Origin: Planctomycetaceae bacterium
Lineage (GTDB): Bacteria > Planctomycetota > Planctomycetia > Pirellulales > Thermoguttaceae
Length of the DNA stretch: 5,874 bases
NCBI GenBank assembly: GCA_009776995.1
Contig: WRMR01000329.1
Coordinates: forward strand, 1 to 5,874
Direction of reading: 5' to 3'
This document shows positions 1 to 5,246 of the stretch, in pieces (positions within the stretch are counted from its first letter, which is position 1; each line of letters begins with the position of its first letter). A model generated the notes under the pieces. The model was not told where the DNA came from. It saw only the letters and a list, made by a program, of their open reading frames with translations, and made no database searches. The position numbers and the translations under genes were made by a program.

Positions 1-936
1 CACGCCGGAAGGTGACGTGTAGGTGGAACACCCCGTGAAATTCATGGCGATATAAGCCGCCACGGACGGGAGCAGAAGCAGATACCCCGCTGCCAACAAC
101 CATGTTCCCGGCGAGAACCATCCGAACAGCCACAGCGCAAATACCGTCCAGCATAGTCCCAAAAGCCAGCCTTTCCATGAGAATGCCCTGCCGGGAATGA
201 CCGGTAACAGCACTGGAGTGAGAATCGTGCCAACGAGAACCACCCCAGAGTAAGCGATGAAATCGAGCAGACCGAATGTTTTTGCGGTGATCAGGTTCAG
301 CAGGAACAACACTCCGAAAACGAGCAATGATTTTTTGGCGGCCATCACCAATTCGATGGGCGTCAGGACAAGCCTGTCCCGGAGCGAGAATTTCACTTCC
401 CGCATTTTGCGTGTCGCACGAAAACTTGATGCGATAAACGCTTTGATATCACTTGCCCGTATTGGGCCGTAGGTGATGGCAAAACCCGTGCGTCGTACAA
501 CCTCGTGGGCACTCACACCGGACGCGCCGAGTTGCGGCACAATCAGCTTTCGGTGCGTTACGATGGTTGAAAGTTTCACCGTTTCCAGGCGATTCACCAA
601 TTCGTCCGTTCCAAACGTTCCTTTGCCCGCCGCGCACCAGACATTGATGCCTTTGGTGTCGAGAATCAGGAGCCAGCAGTCCAAGCCGAAAAGATTTTTT
701 CGCAACGTATCGAACGTCAGCTTGTAATTCGCGCTCACCAGAACCGGTGAGTTACCGTCAGGCTTCCCCACGGCGTATAGCCCAGGCTCGACGCGATAGT
801 TCATGCGTCCAATGTCCCACCGGGCTTTCCACGCACCGAGCGTGTCACGGAACGAAAGCGTCGTTGAAACGACCGGCACATTGACAGCGGTGTCCGAACA
901 GCAACTCGTTTTTTTACAGCAACAACCCTGGCTCAT
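1..936 (-). CDS. hgcA: HgcA, corrinoid mercury methyltransferase (3' end cut by the window edge)
   Basis: HgcA takes a methyl group onto its corrinoid cofactor and transfers it to Hg(II), working with the ferredoxin HgcB. 312 codons are visible. The corrinoid-binding domain, related to CdhD of the acetyl-CoA pathway, spans about residues 30-185. It contains the diagnostic cap-helix motif INVWCAAGKG at 97-106; Cys101 is the expected lower axial cobalt ligand. Other family-like stretches are YRVEPGLYAVG (about 47-57) and PQLGASGVSAHEV. Four hydrophobic segments follow at about 201-217, 226-247, 255-274 and 278-297. The family has five, so only the last helix, perhaps 25-30 residues, is missing. 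The start at 936 is preferred over the in-frame ATG at 942 because GGGGAG lies 8 nt upstream of 936 but only 2 nt upstream of 942. The N-terminus is unusual in having five cysteines within residues 5-13. It is the third gene of the arsR operon, 33 bp after the cytochrome gene. hgcB is probably just outside the window. Confidence 0.95.
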   Translation of the reverse strand, partial: MSQGCCCKKTSCCSDTAVNVPVVSTTLSFRDTLGAWKARWDIGRMNYRVEPGLYAVGKPDGNSPVLVSANYKLTFDTLRKNLFGLDCWLLILDTKGINVWCAAGKGTFGTDELVNRLETVKLSTIVTHRKLIVPQLGASGVSAHEVVRRTGFAITYGPIRASDIKAFIASSFRATRKMREVKFSLRDRLVLTPIELVMAAKKSLLVFGVLFLLNLITAKTFGLLDFIAYSGVVLVGTILTPVLLPVIPGRAFSWKGWLLGLCWTVFALWLFGWFSPGTWLLAAGYLLLLPSVAAYIAMNFTGCSTYTSPSGV

Positions 937-944
937 TTGCATCA

Positions 945-950
945 CTCCCC
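945..950 (-). promoter_or_regulatory. Ribosome binding site of hgcA
   Basis: GGGGAG on the minus strand is 8 nt before the ATG at 936 and only 2 nt before an in-frame ATG at 942. The spacing favours 936 as the start. The site lies in the 33-bp gap after the cytochrome gene, as expected within an operon. Confidence 0.7.
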
Positions 951-969
951 GGCATCAGGATATAGAGAT

Positions 970-1785
970 TTACTTTTTCATGTTGATATACGTGTTAATA
1001 TGCGTATCACCGTGATCATGGCAAGTGGCACAATCCATTTTTGAAATGGCATCGGCCTGTGTTCCTTGGGAGCCGTGACAATCGAAACAGGTTGTCGTCG
1101 GTTGCGTCAATGGTGCAAAGGTACAAGTTTTATCGGCATAATAACGATTCAGCAATTCGGCGGTTTTGGCCACAATGTCGGCAGTCAAGCGACGGCAACG
1201 CTCCTCACGTTTCGGTGAAAACATCTTGGTATCGGCGGCTATTCGCCATCGCGTACTGGAAATGTGGCACAAGACCGATTCAGGCACAACGGTTTCCATT
1301 CTTGGAAATTCGTCATCTTTTGGCTTGTAGATCGGCAATTCCATTTGTTCGTAGTACGTGCAAAGCTCCTGAATCATTGCACTCCGCGAGGCGGCATCTT
1401 TGACGAACAGGCCAATCACCGCCGCCCCGCCATTGAACGCACCACAGGTCGAACCGATCCCGCCAACTCCGCCGCTACCATACCTCATCATGTGGAACGG
1501 GAATGTCATCATCACCGAAGCGGCCATTGGGTTGACGGTTTGTAGAATATCGGCAATGGTCGTCAACAAGGAACGAACAGCCGCTATCATACAGCCACCG
1601 TCCGGGTAAATTTCGTAGGCGAGATCGGCGGCCTTTGCCGGGTCGGTTTTCGCGTACTTCCAAAAGTCAATTTCAGCGGCCAAATCATCTGCCGCCTTGG
1701 TTTCACGGCCGATCAGCCCAAAACTCAAAAGCGTCCCGGCACCCAGCCCGGTCAACATTTCACGTCGCTTGATTGATTGCGTCAT
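970..1785 (-). CDS. Split-Soret-type di-haem cytochrome c with C_GCAxxG_C_C domain, Tat-exported
   Basis: This is a 271-residue exported redox protein. The N-terminus has a twin-arginine signal: KRREML at 6-11 and a hydrophobic run to about 26, with likely cleavage after TKA at 29-31. The middle part fits the C_GCAxxG_C_C family, with Cys65, the block C-G-A-F-N-G at 114-119, Cys142 and Cys173. Two c-type haem sites close the protein: CFDCH at 233-237 and CATCH at 252-256. Metal-site cysteines followed by two C-terminal CxxCH motifs match the architecture of split-Soret cytochrome c of Desulfovibrio, a dimer in which each subunit carries two closely packed haems and an additional iron centre has been reported. 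The physiological partner of that family is not settled. GAAGGA lies 6 nt before the ATG. The gene is 21 bp after arsR and 33 bp before hgcA, so a role linked to metal response or mercury methylation is inferred. The protein should act outside the cytoplasmic membrane. Confidence 0.8.
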   Translation of the reverse strand: MTQSIKRREMLTGLGAGTLLSFGLIGRETKAADDLAAEIDFWKYAKTDPAKAADLAYEIYPDGGCMIAAVRSLLTTIADILQTVNPMAASVMMTFPFHMMRYGSGGVGGIGSTCGAFNGGAAVIGLFVKDAASRSAMIQELCTYYEQMELPIYKPKDDEFPRMETVVPESVLCHISSTRWRIAADTKMFSPKREERCRRLTADIVAKTAELLNRYYADKTCTFAPLTQPTTTCFDCHGSQGTQADAISKMDCATCHDHGDTHINTYINMKK

Positions 1786-1806
1786 AATGATTCCTTCTCT
1801 TACGGG

Positions 1807-2127
1807 TTATCGGCAACACTCCTCAACAATGACATCTGTTTCGTCAATAGTCGCTGTGGTAAGCTCCCGCAATAGTTTTGTGGCCATTTTACTTCCCGGC
1901 TTGCTGATGGAATAGTACGTCCATTTGCCCTCTTTACGGGCGGTTACGATACCGCTGTCCACAAGAATTTTCATGTGGTGGGACAGTGTTGGCTGACTGA
2001 CACTGACCTTTTCCAAAAGAACACAGGCACATTTTTCGCCGCTTTGTAAAAGCGACAAAACCATCAGCCGTGTTTCGTCACAAAAGGCTTTGAAAACTTT
2101 GGCGTTCTCAAAATGCGTTTTTTTCAT
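1807..2127 (-). CDS. arsR: ArsR/SmtB-family metalloregulatory repressor
   Basis: This is a 106-residue winged-helix repressor of the ArsR family, which leaves DNA when it binds a metal or metalloid. The DNA-recognition region is SVSQPTLSHHMKIL at 42-55, followed by the wing ARKEGKWTYYSI at about 63-74. C33-A-C35 sits where classical ArsR proteins have the CxC part of their As(III) site, but the third cysteine of the CxCxxC pattern is a leucine here. A vicinal pair, C104-C105, stands at the extreme C-terminus and C16 near the N-terminus. The ligand could therefore be As(III), Hg(II) or another thiophilic ion bound by a rearranged cysteine set. Start choice: TGAGG lies 6 nt before the ATG at 2127. 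In-frame starts at 2139 (ATG) and 2145 (TTG) overlap or precede that site and lack one of their own. It is the first gene of the operon leading to hgcA and probably represses its own promoter. Confidence 0.9.
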   Translation of the reverse strand: MKKTHFENAKVFKAFCDETRLMVLSLLQSGEKCACVLLEKVSVSQPTLSHHMKILVDSGIVTARKEGKWTYYSISKPGSKMATKLLRELTTATIDETDVIVEECCR

Positions 2128-2133
2128 TGATTG

Positions 2134-2138
2134 CCTCA
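2134..2138 (-). promoter_or_regulatory. Ribosome binding site fixing the arsR start
   Basis: TGAGG on the minus strand lies 6 nt before the ATG at 2127. It overlaps the alternative ATG at 2139, which argues against that upstream start. Confidence 0.65.
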
Positions 2139-2140
2139 TA

Positions 2141-2182
2141 TTCAATATTTTCGATATACTGGAGTATATACCACATATTGAA
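2141..2182. promoter_or_regulatory. 42-bp nested dyad, probable ArsR operator
   Basis: Two perfect inverted repeats share one centre at 2161.5. The inner one is ATATACT-GG-AGTATAT (2154-2169). The outer arms are TTCAATAT (2141-2148) and ATATTGAA (2175-2182), each 5 nt from the inner arms. The dyad covers the -10 box and most of the spacer of the arsR promoter. ArsR-family operators are AT-rich imperfect dyads overlapping the promoter of the regulator's own operon, so this is the likely repression site. Two dimers could fit on it. Confidence 0.75.
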
Positions 2183-2191
2183 AAGCGTCAA
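2163..2191 (-). promoter_or_regulatory. Sigma-70-type promoter of the arsR-cytochrome-hgcA operon
   Basis: On the minus strand, TTGACG (2191-2186) and TATACT (2168-2163) are separated by exactly 17 bp, one mismatch each from the bacterial housekeeping consensus. Transcription would start near 2156, about 30 nt before the arsR start codon. The -10 box lies inside the operator dyad. Confidence 0.75.
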
Positions 2192-2197
2192 TGCGTC

Positions 2198-2214
2198 TTT
2201 TCAAAAATTTTTTT
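2198..2214 (-). promoter_or_regulatory. AT-rich UP-element-like tract upstream of the arsR promoter
   Basis: On the minus strand the run AAAAAAATTTTTGAAAA sits just upstream of the -35 box, at about -43 to -59 from the predicted start. Its A-tract/T-tract pattern resembles the UP-element consensus bound by the RNA polymerase alpha C-terminal domain. This suggests a strong promoter held in check by ArsR. Confidence 0.4.
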
Positions 2215-2321
2215 GGTTTGACGACAAGCTGTCAATCCCTGTTTGGCCTCCTCAAGAAACGCCAAATGCCCTGCCAATGGTCAATCGGCAGAGCGGTTTT
2301 CGATTGTCGGACGCAACCCAC

Positions 2322-3569
2322 TTACGCCTTTTCGTCTTTCTTGGGCGTCAAGCCCGGCAGGGATTTGATGGCGTCGGCTTGTTCCTGGGCGTTAATGTGG
2401 GTGTAGATTTGCATGGTCAGTTTGATGTCGGAGTGTCGTGCCAGCATTTGGGCGGTCTTGGGCGCGACGTTGGCATAACTCAAGTTGGTTATGAACGTAT
2501 GACGCAGGGCATGGAAGTCGGCAAATTTACCGTCGGTGGCTTGATACTTCAAAAAATCCGATGCGATTCGTTTTTTCTGTTCAGCCTCGTCGTCGGTTTC
2601 GGCGATCCAAATTTGTCGCGCCGCCATGAGATCGAAGGCCATCATATCCGATGTCTTGCGTTCAACGCCACAAGACGTTTCGGAAATGGGAAACAAAATC
2701 TCGTCGTCACTGGCAGGCTGACGTATCTCAAGCCACTTCTTGAAATGGTCGGTGATGTCCAAGTGTAAGACCATGCTGTCGTCACGTCGGCGTTTTGAAT
2801 AATTGGCTCGCACGGTGATCATTGGCGTGTCGGTGTCGAGGCCAATGAAGTGCCGCAAGGTCAGGCTGCCCAATTCACCTTTGCGATAGCCTGTCCAAGC
2901 GGCCAAGAGATACAGCATCGCACGGTCATGACCGCTGATGCCTTCGACCGGCGGGCCGGTTTTCGCGGCCTCGTACATGCGGACGAATTCATCCATTGCA
3001 AGGGGCCGCCGATCATGGCGGCGATCAGTACGGGTGTTGAGAATCGTCAGGCTTTCAAGTGGGTTACGATACAGACGTTCGTTGAGCAACATCCACCGGG
3101 CAAAGCTCTTCATTGACCGCATGTAATGATTACAGGTTTCGAGCGAGGTGTTATTCTCGGTTCTTATGTCATTGATGAACGCTTCGACCTCGACGGTCTT
3201 GAGCTGCATCGCCGTCTTGATTTGCCGGTCATCCAACACTCGTTTGATACGTGCCAGCGTTTCATTGATATGCCGTGCAGTGTTGTTCTTGGCAAGCAGG
3301 TGTTGATGATAGGCTTCGAGATGCACCTGAATCGGCTTTTTCATTTCGATTTCAGTACCATCGGCGAGACCGGATTTTTCGCGTTCGACCTGCTGTACGA
3401 GTTCGCTAAGTCGCAGTTGGGCAGACTTCTTATCGGCGGCAAGTGGCAGGCGGCAGTCGACACCCTTTGCATCGCGATAACGCCCCCACCACATTTTTGA
3501 TGGCACTTTCGTTTTCTCGCCGGTCTTGGGATCAGTGACGGTTTTCATTCTCTTGAAAATGTTGGCCAT
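2322..3569 (-). CDS. Tyrosine recombinase (site-specific integrase)
   Basis: This 415-residue phage-type integrase would catalyse integration and excision of a mobile element at an att site. The N-terminal part (about 1-70) is basic and contains an arm-binding-like WWGRYRD segment. A SAM-like core-binding domain covers about 80-180 and the catalytic domain about 190-400. All catalytic residues are visible: Arg229 in TGYRKGE, Lys259 in NYSKR, His353 and Arg356 in HALRH, His379 in LARHS and the nucleophile Tyr389 in MQIYTH. Length and motifs indicate an intact enzyme. AGGAG lies 8 nt before the ATG. It follows the excisionase-like gene by 88 bp, the usual xis-int arrangement, and points toward the arsR-hgcA operon. 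The attachment site could not be identified. Confidence 0.95.
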   Translation of the reverse strand: MANIFKRMKTVTDPKTGEKTKVPSKMWWGRYRDAKGVDCRLPLAADKKSAQLRLSELVQQVEREKSGLADGTEIEMKKPIQVHLEAYHQHLLAKNNTARHINETLARIKRVLDDRQIKTAMQLKTVEVEAFINDIRTENNTSLETCNHYMRSMKSFARWMLLNERLYRNPLESLTILNTRTDRRHDRRPLAMDEFVRMYEAAKTGPPVEGISGHDRAMLYLLAAWTGYRKGELGSLTLRHFIGLDTDTPMITVRANYSKRRRDDSMVLHLDITDHFKKWLEIRQPASDDEILFPISETSCGVERKTSDMMAFDLMAARQIWIAETDDEAEQKKRIASDFLKYQATDGKFADFHALRHTFITNLSYANVAPKTAQMLARHSDIKLTMQIYTHINAQEQADAIKSLPGLTPKKDEKA

Positions 3570-3612
3570 GATTTTTTCTCCTGAAAAATTTGGTTAAAGG
3601 AAACGGATACGT

Positions 3613-3625
3613 TGACTGACAGTCA
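3613..3625. repeat. 13-bp dyad between the excisionase and integrase genes
   Basis: TGACTG-A-CAGTCA is a perfect inverted repeat in the 88-bp gap, 44 nt upstream of the integrase start. It could be an operator or a binding site for the excisionase-like protein. No convincing promoter was seen around it. Confidence 0.35.
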
Positions 3626-3657
3626 GCCATGAAAACGCAAAGAAGGCAAGCCGTATG

Positions 3658-3900
3658 TCAAAGATTTTTGGTTGTTTTCGGCTCCCGATACACCCAGTCC
3701 AAGCGTTTTGGGCAGCCTGCCGAAATCCACGCTTCGACTTCCTTGAGCCTCCAATACTTCGCGCGCCCGATGGTGACGGACTGCGGTGTGTAGCCCATTG
3801 CGTCCCACAGCCGCCACGTCCGCTTGGAACAGCCACACAGGAGTGAGGCTTCGGCACCCGTGATCAAAAGACGCATATCGTCGGTGATTTGTAATGTCAT
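3658..3900 (-). CDS. Excisionase-like winged helix-turn-helix protein
   Basis: This 80-residue protein has a MerR/Xis-type DNA-binding fold. The segment LLITGAEASLLCGCSKRTWRLWDAMGYTP (about 11-39, two halves) gives the helix-turn-helix. IGRAKYWRLKEVEAWI (about 44-59) gives the wing and the W-R-L-x-E-V-x-x-W signature of small excisionases and AlpA-like proteins. The ending AGCPKRLDW resembles the A-G-C-P-x-R-x-x-W tail of excisionases often found beside integrases in Planctomycetota (from memory, not searched). It is followed by the integrase, so it probably directs excision or regulates int. The Shine-Dalgarno sequence is weak (GAGA, 6 nt from ATG). An overlapping 156-codon frame at 4093-3623 was judged a shadow because only this frame has a recognisable domain. 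Confidence 0.8.
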   Translation of the reverse strand: MTLQITDDMRLLITGAEASLLCGCSKRTWRLWDAMGYTPQSVTIGRAKYWRLKEVEAWISAGCPKRLDWVYREPKTTKNL

Positions 3901-3935
3901 GGTGGTCTCGAAAAATAAAGTGAATGGTGATTGCA

Positions 3936-3951
3936 GACGGCGAACGCCGTC
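3936..3951. repeat. GC-rich hairpin upstream of the excisionase gene
   Basis: GACGGC-GAAC-GCCGTC forms a perfect 6-bp stem with a 4-nt loop in the 150-bp gap before the excisionase-like gene. It lacks a T-run, so it may be an attenuator or transcript-stabilising stem rather than a terminator. Confidence 0.35.
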
Positions 3952-3990
3952 GGCTGTTGAAGTGATGATGTTTGCAGATGCGCAAAGAGA

Positions 3991-4019
3991 AACGGCCTTG
4001 ATGGTGAATCTTGGCCGTT
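3991..4019 (-). terminator. Possible terminator of the 4440-4051 gene
   Basis: AACGGCC and GGCCGTT form a 7-bp stem around a 15-nt loop. On the minus strand they are followed by TCTCTTT, starting 31 nt after the stop codon at 4051. The long loop and interrupted T-tract make it a weak candidate. Confidence 0.3.
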
Positions 4020-4050
4020 GGGTGTTTGGGATGGTCAGTTTTAATGATTA

Positions 4051-4440
4051 TCAACGGGGCTTGCCGTCCTCGTCGAAGTCTTCGGTATTCCAATGCCCGA
4101 AGTAGTAATCAAAGCTGTGGCCTTCGTCAGAAACGATGCTTCTGTTTTGAAATGCAGCGAAGCGTTTGTGGAAGGTGTCGAGACCTTCACACTTGGCCGC
4201 TTCTATTGCCTCACTGATAAAGGCGTATAAGACGGCCATGACTTTTGTGTTACCATCGTCTGAATACATGGCGAACTGGCGCGGAGTATAGCAGTAATTT
4301 TCATCAAGGCGATAAAATCCTTCGAGGATGGCACACGCCATTTCCTCACGAACAGCCGTATCGGTGATTTCGGGATACAACTGTGCAACCGCATCGCAAC
4401 GGTTGAGGAGGTCGCGAAGTGTTTCGTTGAATGTTTGCAT
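4051..4440 (-). CDS. Hypothetical protein, 129 residues
   Basis: I do not recognise this protein. From the ATG at 4440 it begins MQTFNETLRDLLNRC and is acidic, mostly helical in appearance, and rich in aromatic residues in its second half (YCYTPRQFAMYSDDG, then FDYYFGHWNTEDFDEDG at the end). It has no signal peptide or membrane segment. A GTG at 4476 in frame would add 12 residues; neither start has a clear ribosome binding site, and the ATG is preferred because the extra residues look like leader sequence. It lies between the last intergenic repeat copy and the excisionase gene, so it is probably cargo or an accessory gene of the integrative element. Confidence 0.65.
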   Translation of the reverse strand: MQTFNETLRDLLNRCDAVAQLYPEITDTAVREEMACAILEGFYRLDENYCYTPRQFAMYSDDGNTKVMAVLYAFISEAIEAAKCEGLDTFHKRFAAFQNRSIVSDEGHSFDYYFGHWNTEDFDEDGKPR

Positions 4441-4497
4441 GGTTTTGGCTTTCTTGTTACTGGTAAAGTTAAACACGGATTAATAGTTTACCCAATG

Positions 4498-4532
4498 CCC
4501 GTCATTGCCGCAAGCCGGGACAAGCCCGGCAA
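4498..4532. repeat. Intergenic palindromic repeat, copy A (diverged)
   Basis: This is a 35-bp match to the repeat at 4843-4877 and 5181-5215. Its core hairpin is GCCGGG-ACAAG-CCCGGC (4514-4530). The second hairpin of copies B and C is replaced by a different one, CAATG-CCCGT-CATTG (4493-4507). It lies 19 nt after the stop of the 4793-4551 gene. Confidence 0.75.
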
Positions 4533-4550
4533 TTCGGCACAGTACAAGGT

Positions 4551-4793
4551 CTAACGCTCATCGTCAATACGAGGGAAATAGCATATTGTATCCAAGCCGA
4601 GATTGTCGTAGTGATATTGATGGCCTGTCTTGCGCTTGATCAGTTCCGCTACGGCGAAGCAAGCTCCCATCTCGCCATAAAACCCGATGCATTGTTTTCC
4701 GAACATTGAACGCCCGGAATATCCACGGTAGGGTTTCAAACCACGTTTCCTGGCGACACGGCAAATCTTGCTGATGAGTTGTTTGTTCGACAT
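4551..4793 (-). CDS. Hypothetical protein with a YSGRSMFGKQC motif, 80 residues
   Basis: This is a small soluble protein, basic at the N-terminus (KICRVARKRGLKPYRGY) with the central segment YSGRSMFGKQCIGFYG at about 21-36. A similar YSGRGMYG-x-x-C pattern occurs, from memory, in uncharacterised phage and mobile-element proteins; no function is known to me. The ATG at 4793 is preferred over the one at 4799 because GGAG (4805-4802) is 8 nt from the former and 2 nt from the latter. Repeat copies flank the gene on both sides. Confidence 0.7.
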   Translation of the reverse strand: MSNKQLISKICRVARKRGLKPYRGYSGRSMFGKQCIGFYGEMGACFAVAELIKRKTGHQYHYDNLGLDTICYFPRIDDER

Positions 4794-4825
4794 TTTCATT
4801 TCTCCATCGGAAGTTTGTTATTGTT

Positions 4826-4877
4826 GGCAAACACAATGCTTGCCTGTCACCGCCGCGAGCCGGGACAAGCCCGGCTA
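4826..4877. repeat. Intergenic palindromic repeat, copy B
   Basis: This 52-bp element contains two hairpins: GGCAA-9 nt-TTGCC (4826-4844) and GCCGGG-ACAAG-CCCGGC (4859-4875). They are joined by TGTCACCGCCGCGA. It has the same length and layout as copy C, and lies 20 nt after the stop of the gene at 5128-4898. There is no T-run after the strong stem, so it is not a standard intrinsic terminator. Confidence 0.8.
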
Positions 4878-4897
4878 TGAATGCAGACACATCGACC

Positions 4898-5128
4898 TCA
4901 ATAGGCCAAGGCGTCGATTTCATTCAGATCATCTTCGCATGTCGGCCAGACGGTAACCATCCCTTTCCGGCTTGAAAAGAATTTGACGCCAAGCTCATAG
5001 ACGCCAGCGTAGGTTTCATAACCTTTGGCCGTCCGATCCACGACTTCAAACAGCTTCATTTTGTTGATCAGAATCGTCATTGCCTTGCGTGCCCAGCCTT
5101 TGTTGGAATAGTAAGCGTTGCCGTTCAT
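4898..5128 (-). CDS. Hypothetical protein, 76 residues
   Basis: I do not recognise this protein. It starts MNGNAYYSNKGWARKAM, has a short basic helical part (about 10-30), then likely beta strands (YETYAGVYELGVKFF; MVTVWPT), and ends in an acidic tail (CEDDLNEIDALAY). The alternation suggests a compact winged-helix or similar small fold, but this is a guess. AAAGG lies 7 nt before the ATG. It is flanked by repeat copies C (upstream) and B (downstream). Confidence 0.65.
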   Translation of the reverse strand: MNGNAYYSNKGWARKAMTILINKMKLFEVVDRTAKGYETYAGVYELGVKFFSSRKGMVTVWPTCEDDLNEIDALAY

Positions 5129-5163
5129 GGGAGTACCTTTCGTATGGGTTGGTTACGTTTGCA

Positions 5164-5215
5164 GGCGGTCACAACGTCCGCCTGTCACCACCGCGAGCCG
5201 GGACGTGCCCGGCTA
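5164..5215. repeat. Intergenic palindromic repeat, copy C
   Basis: This 52-bp element is equivalent to copy B. Hairpin GGCGG-9 nt-CCGCC (5164-5182) can be extended by two pairs outward. It is followed by TGTCACCACCGCGA and hairpin GCCGGG-ACGTG-CCCGGC (5197-5213). Relative to copy B, two A-T pairs in the first stem are replaced by G-C pairs on both sides, so pairing is kept. Confidence 0.8.
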
Positions 5216-5246
5216 AAACGATGCGGCTGGTTGATGTTGACCAGGT

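Noticed and set aside
257..727. Plus-strand frames antisense to hgcA
   Set aside because: The minus-strand frame encodes the conserved HgcA domain; the plus-strand products look like random arginine- and serine-rich translations.
2203..2237. Intrinsic terminator of the integrase gene
   Set aside because: The 5-bp stem TTGAC/GTCAA (2220-2237) is weak and on the minus strand is followed by A-rich rather than T-rich sequence; the tract better fits an UP element.
2127..2768. A 213-codon plus-strand frame across the arsR promoter and integrase 3' end
   Set aside because: It is antisense to the integrase, whose catalytic motifs are intact, and runs through the operator region; no domain is visible.
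3623..4093. A 156-codon frame on the minus strand overlapping the excisionase-like gene
   Set aside because: Its product is very rich in His and Arg, has no recognisable domain, and overlaps the well-supported 80-residue winged-helix frame.
4477..4512. Promoter before the 4440-4051 gene (TTGCGG, 17 bp, TAAACT on the minus strand)
   Set aside because: Both boxes are poor matches and the -35 falls in the repeat, so this cannot be separated from chance.
4498..5215. CRISPR array or integron cassette array
   Set aside because: Repeat copies are about 340 bp apart with genes between them, not short spacers, and lack the core motifs of attC sites; no cas or intI gene is present.
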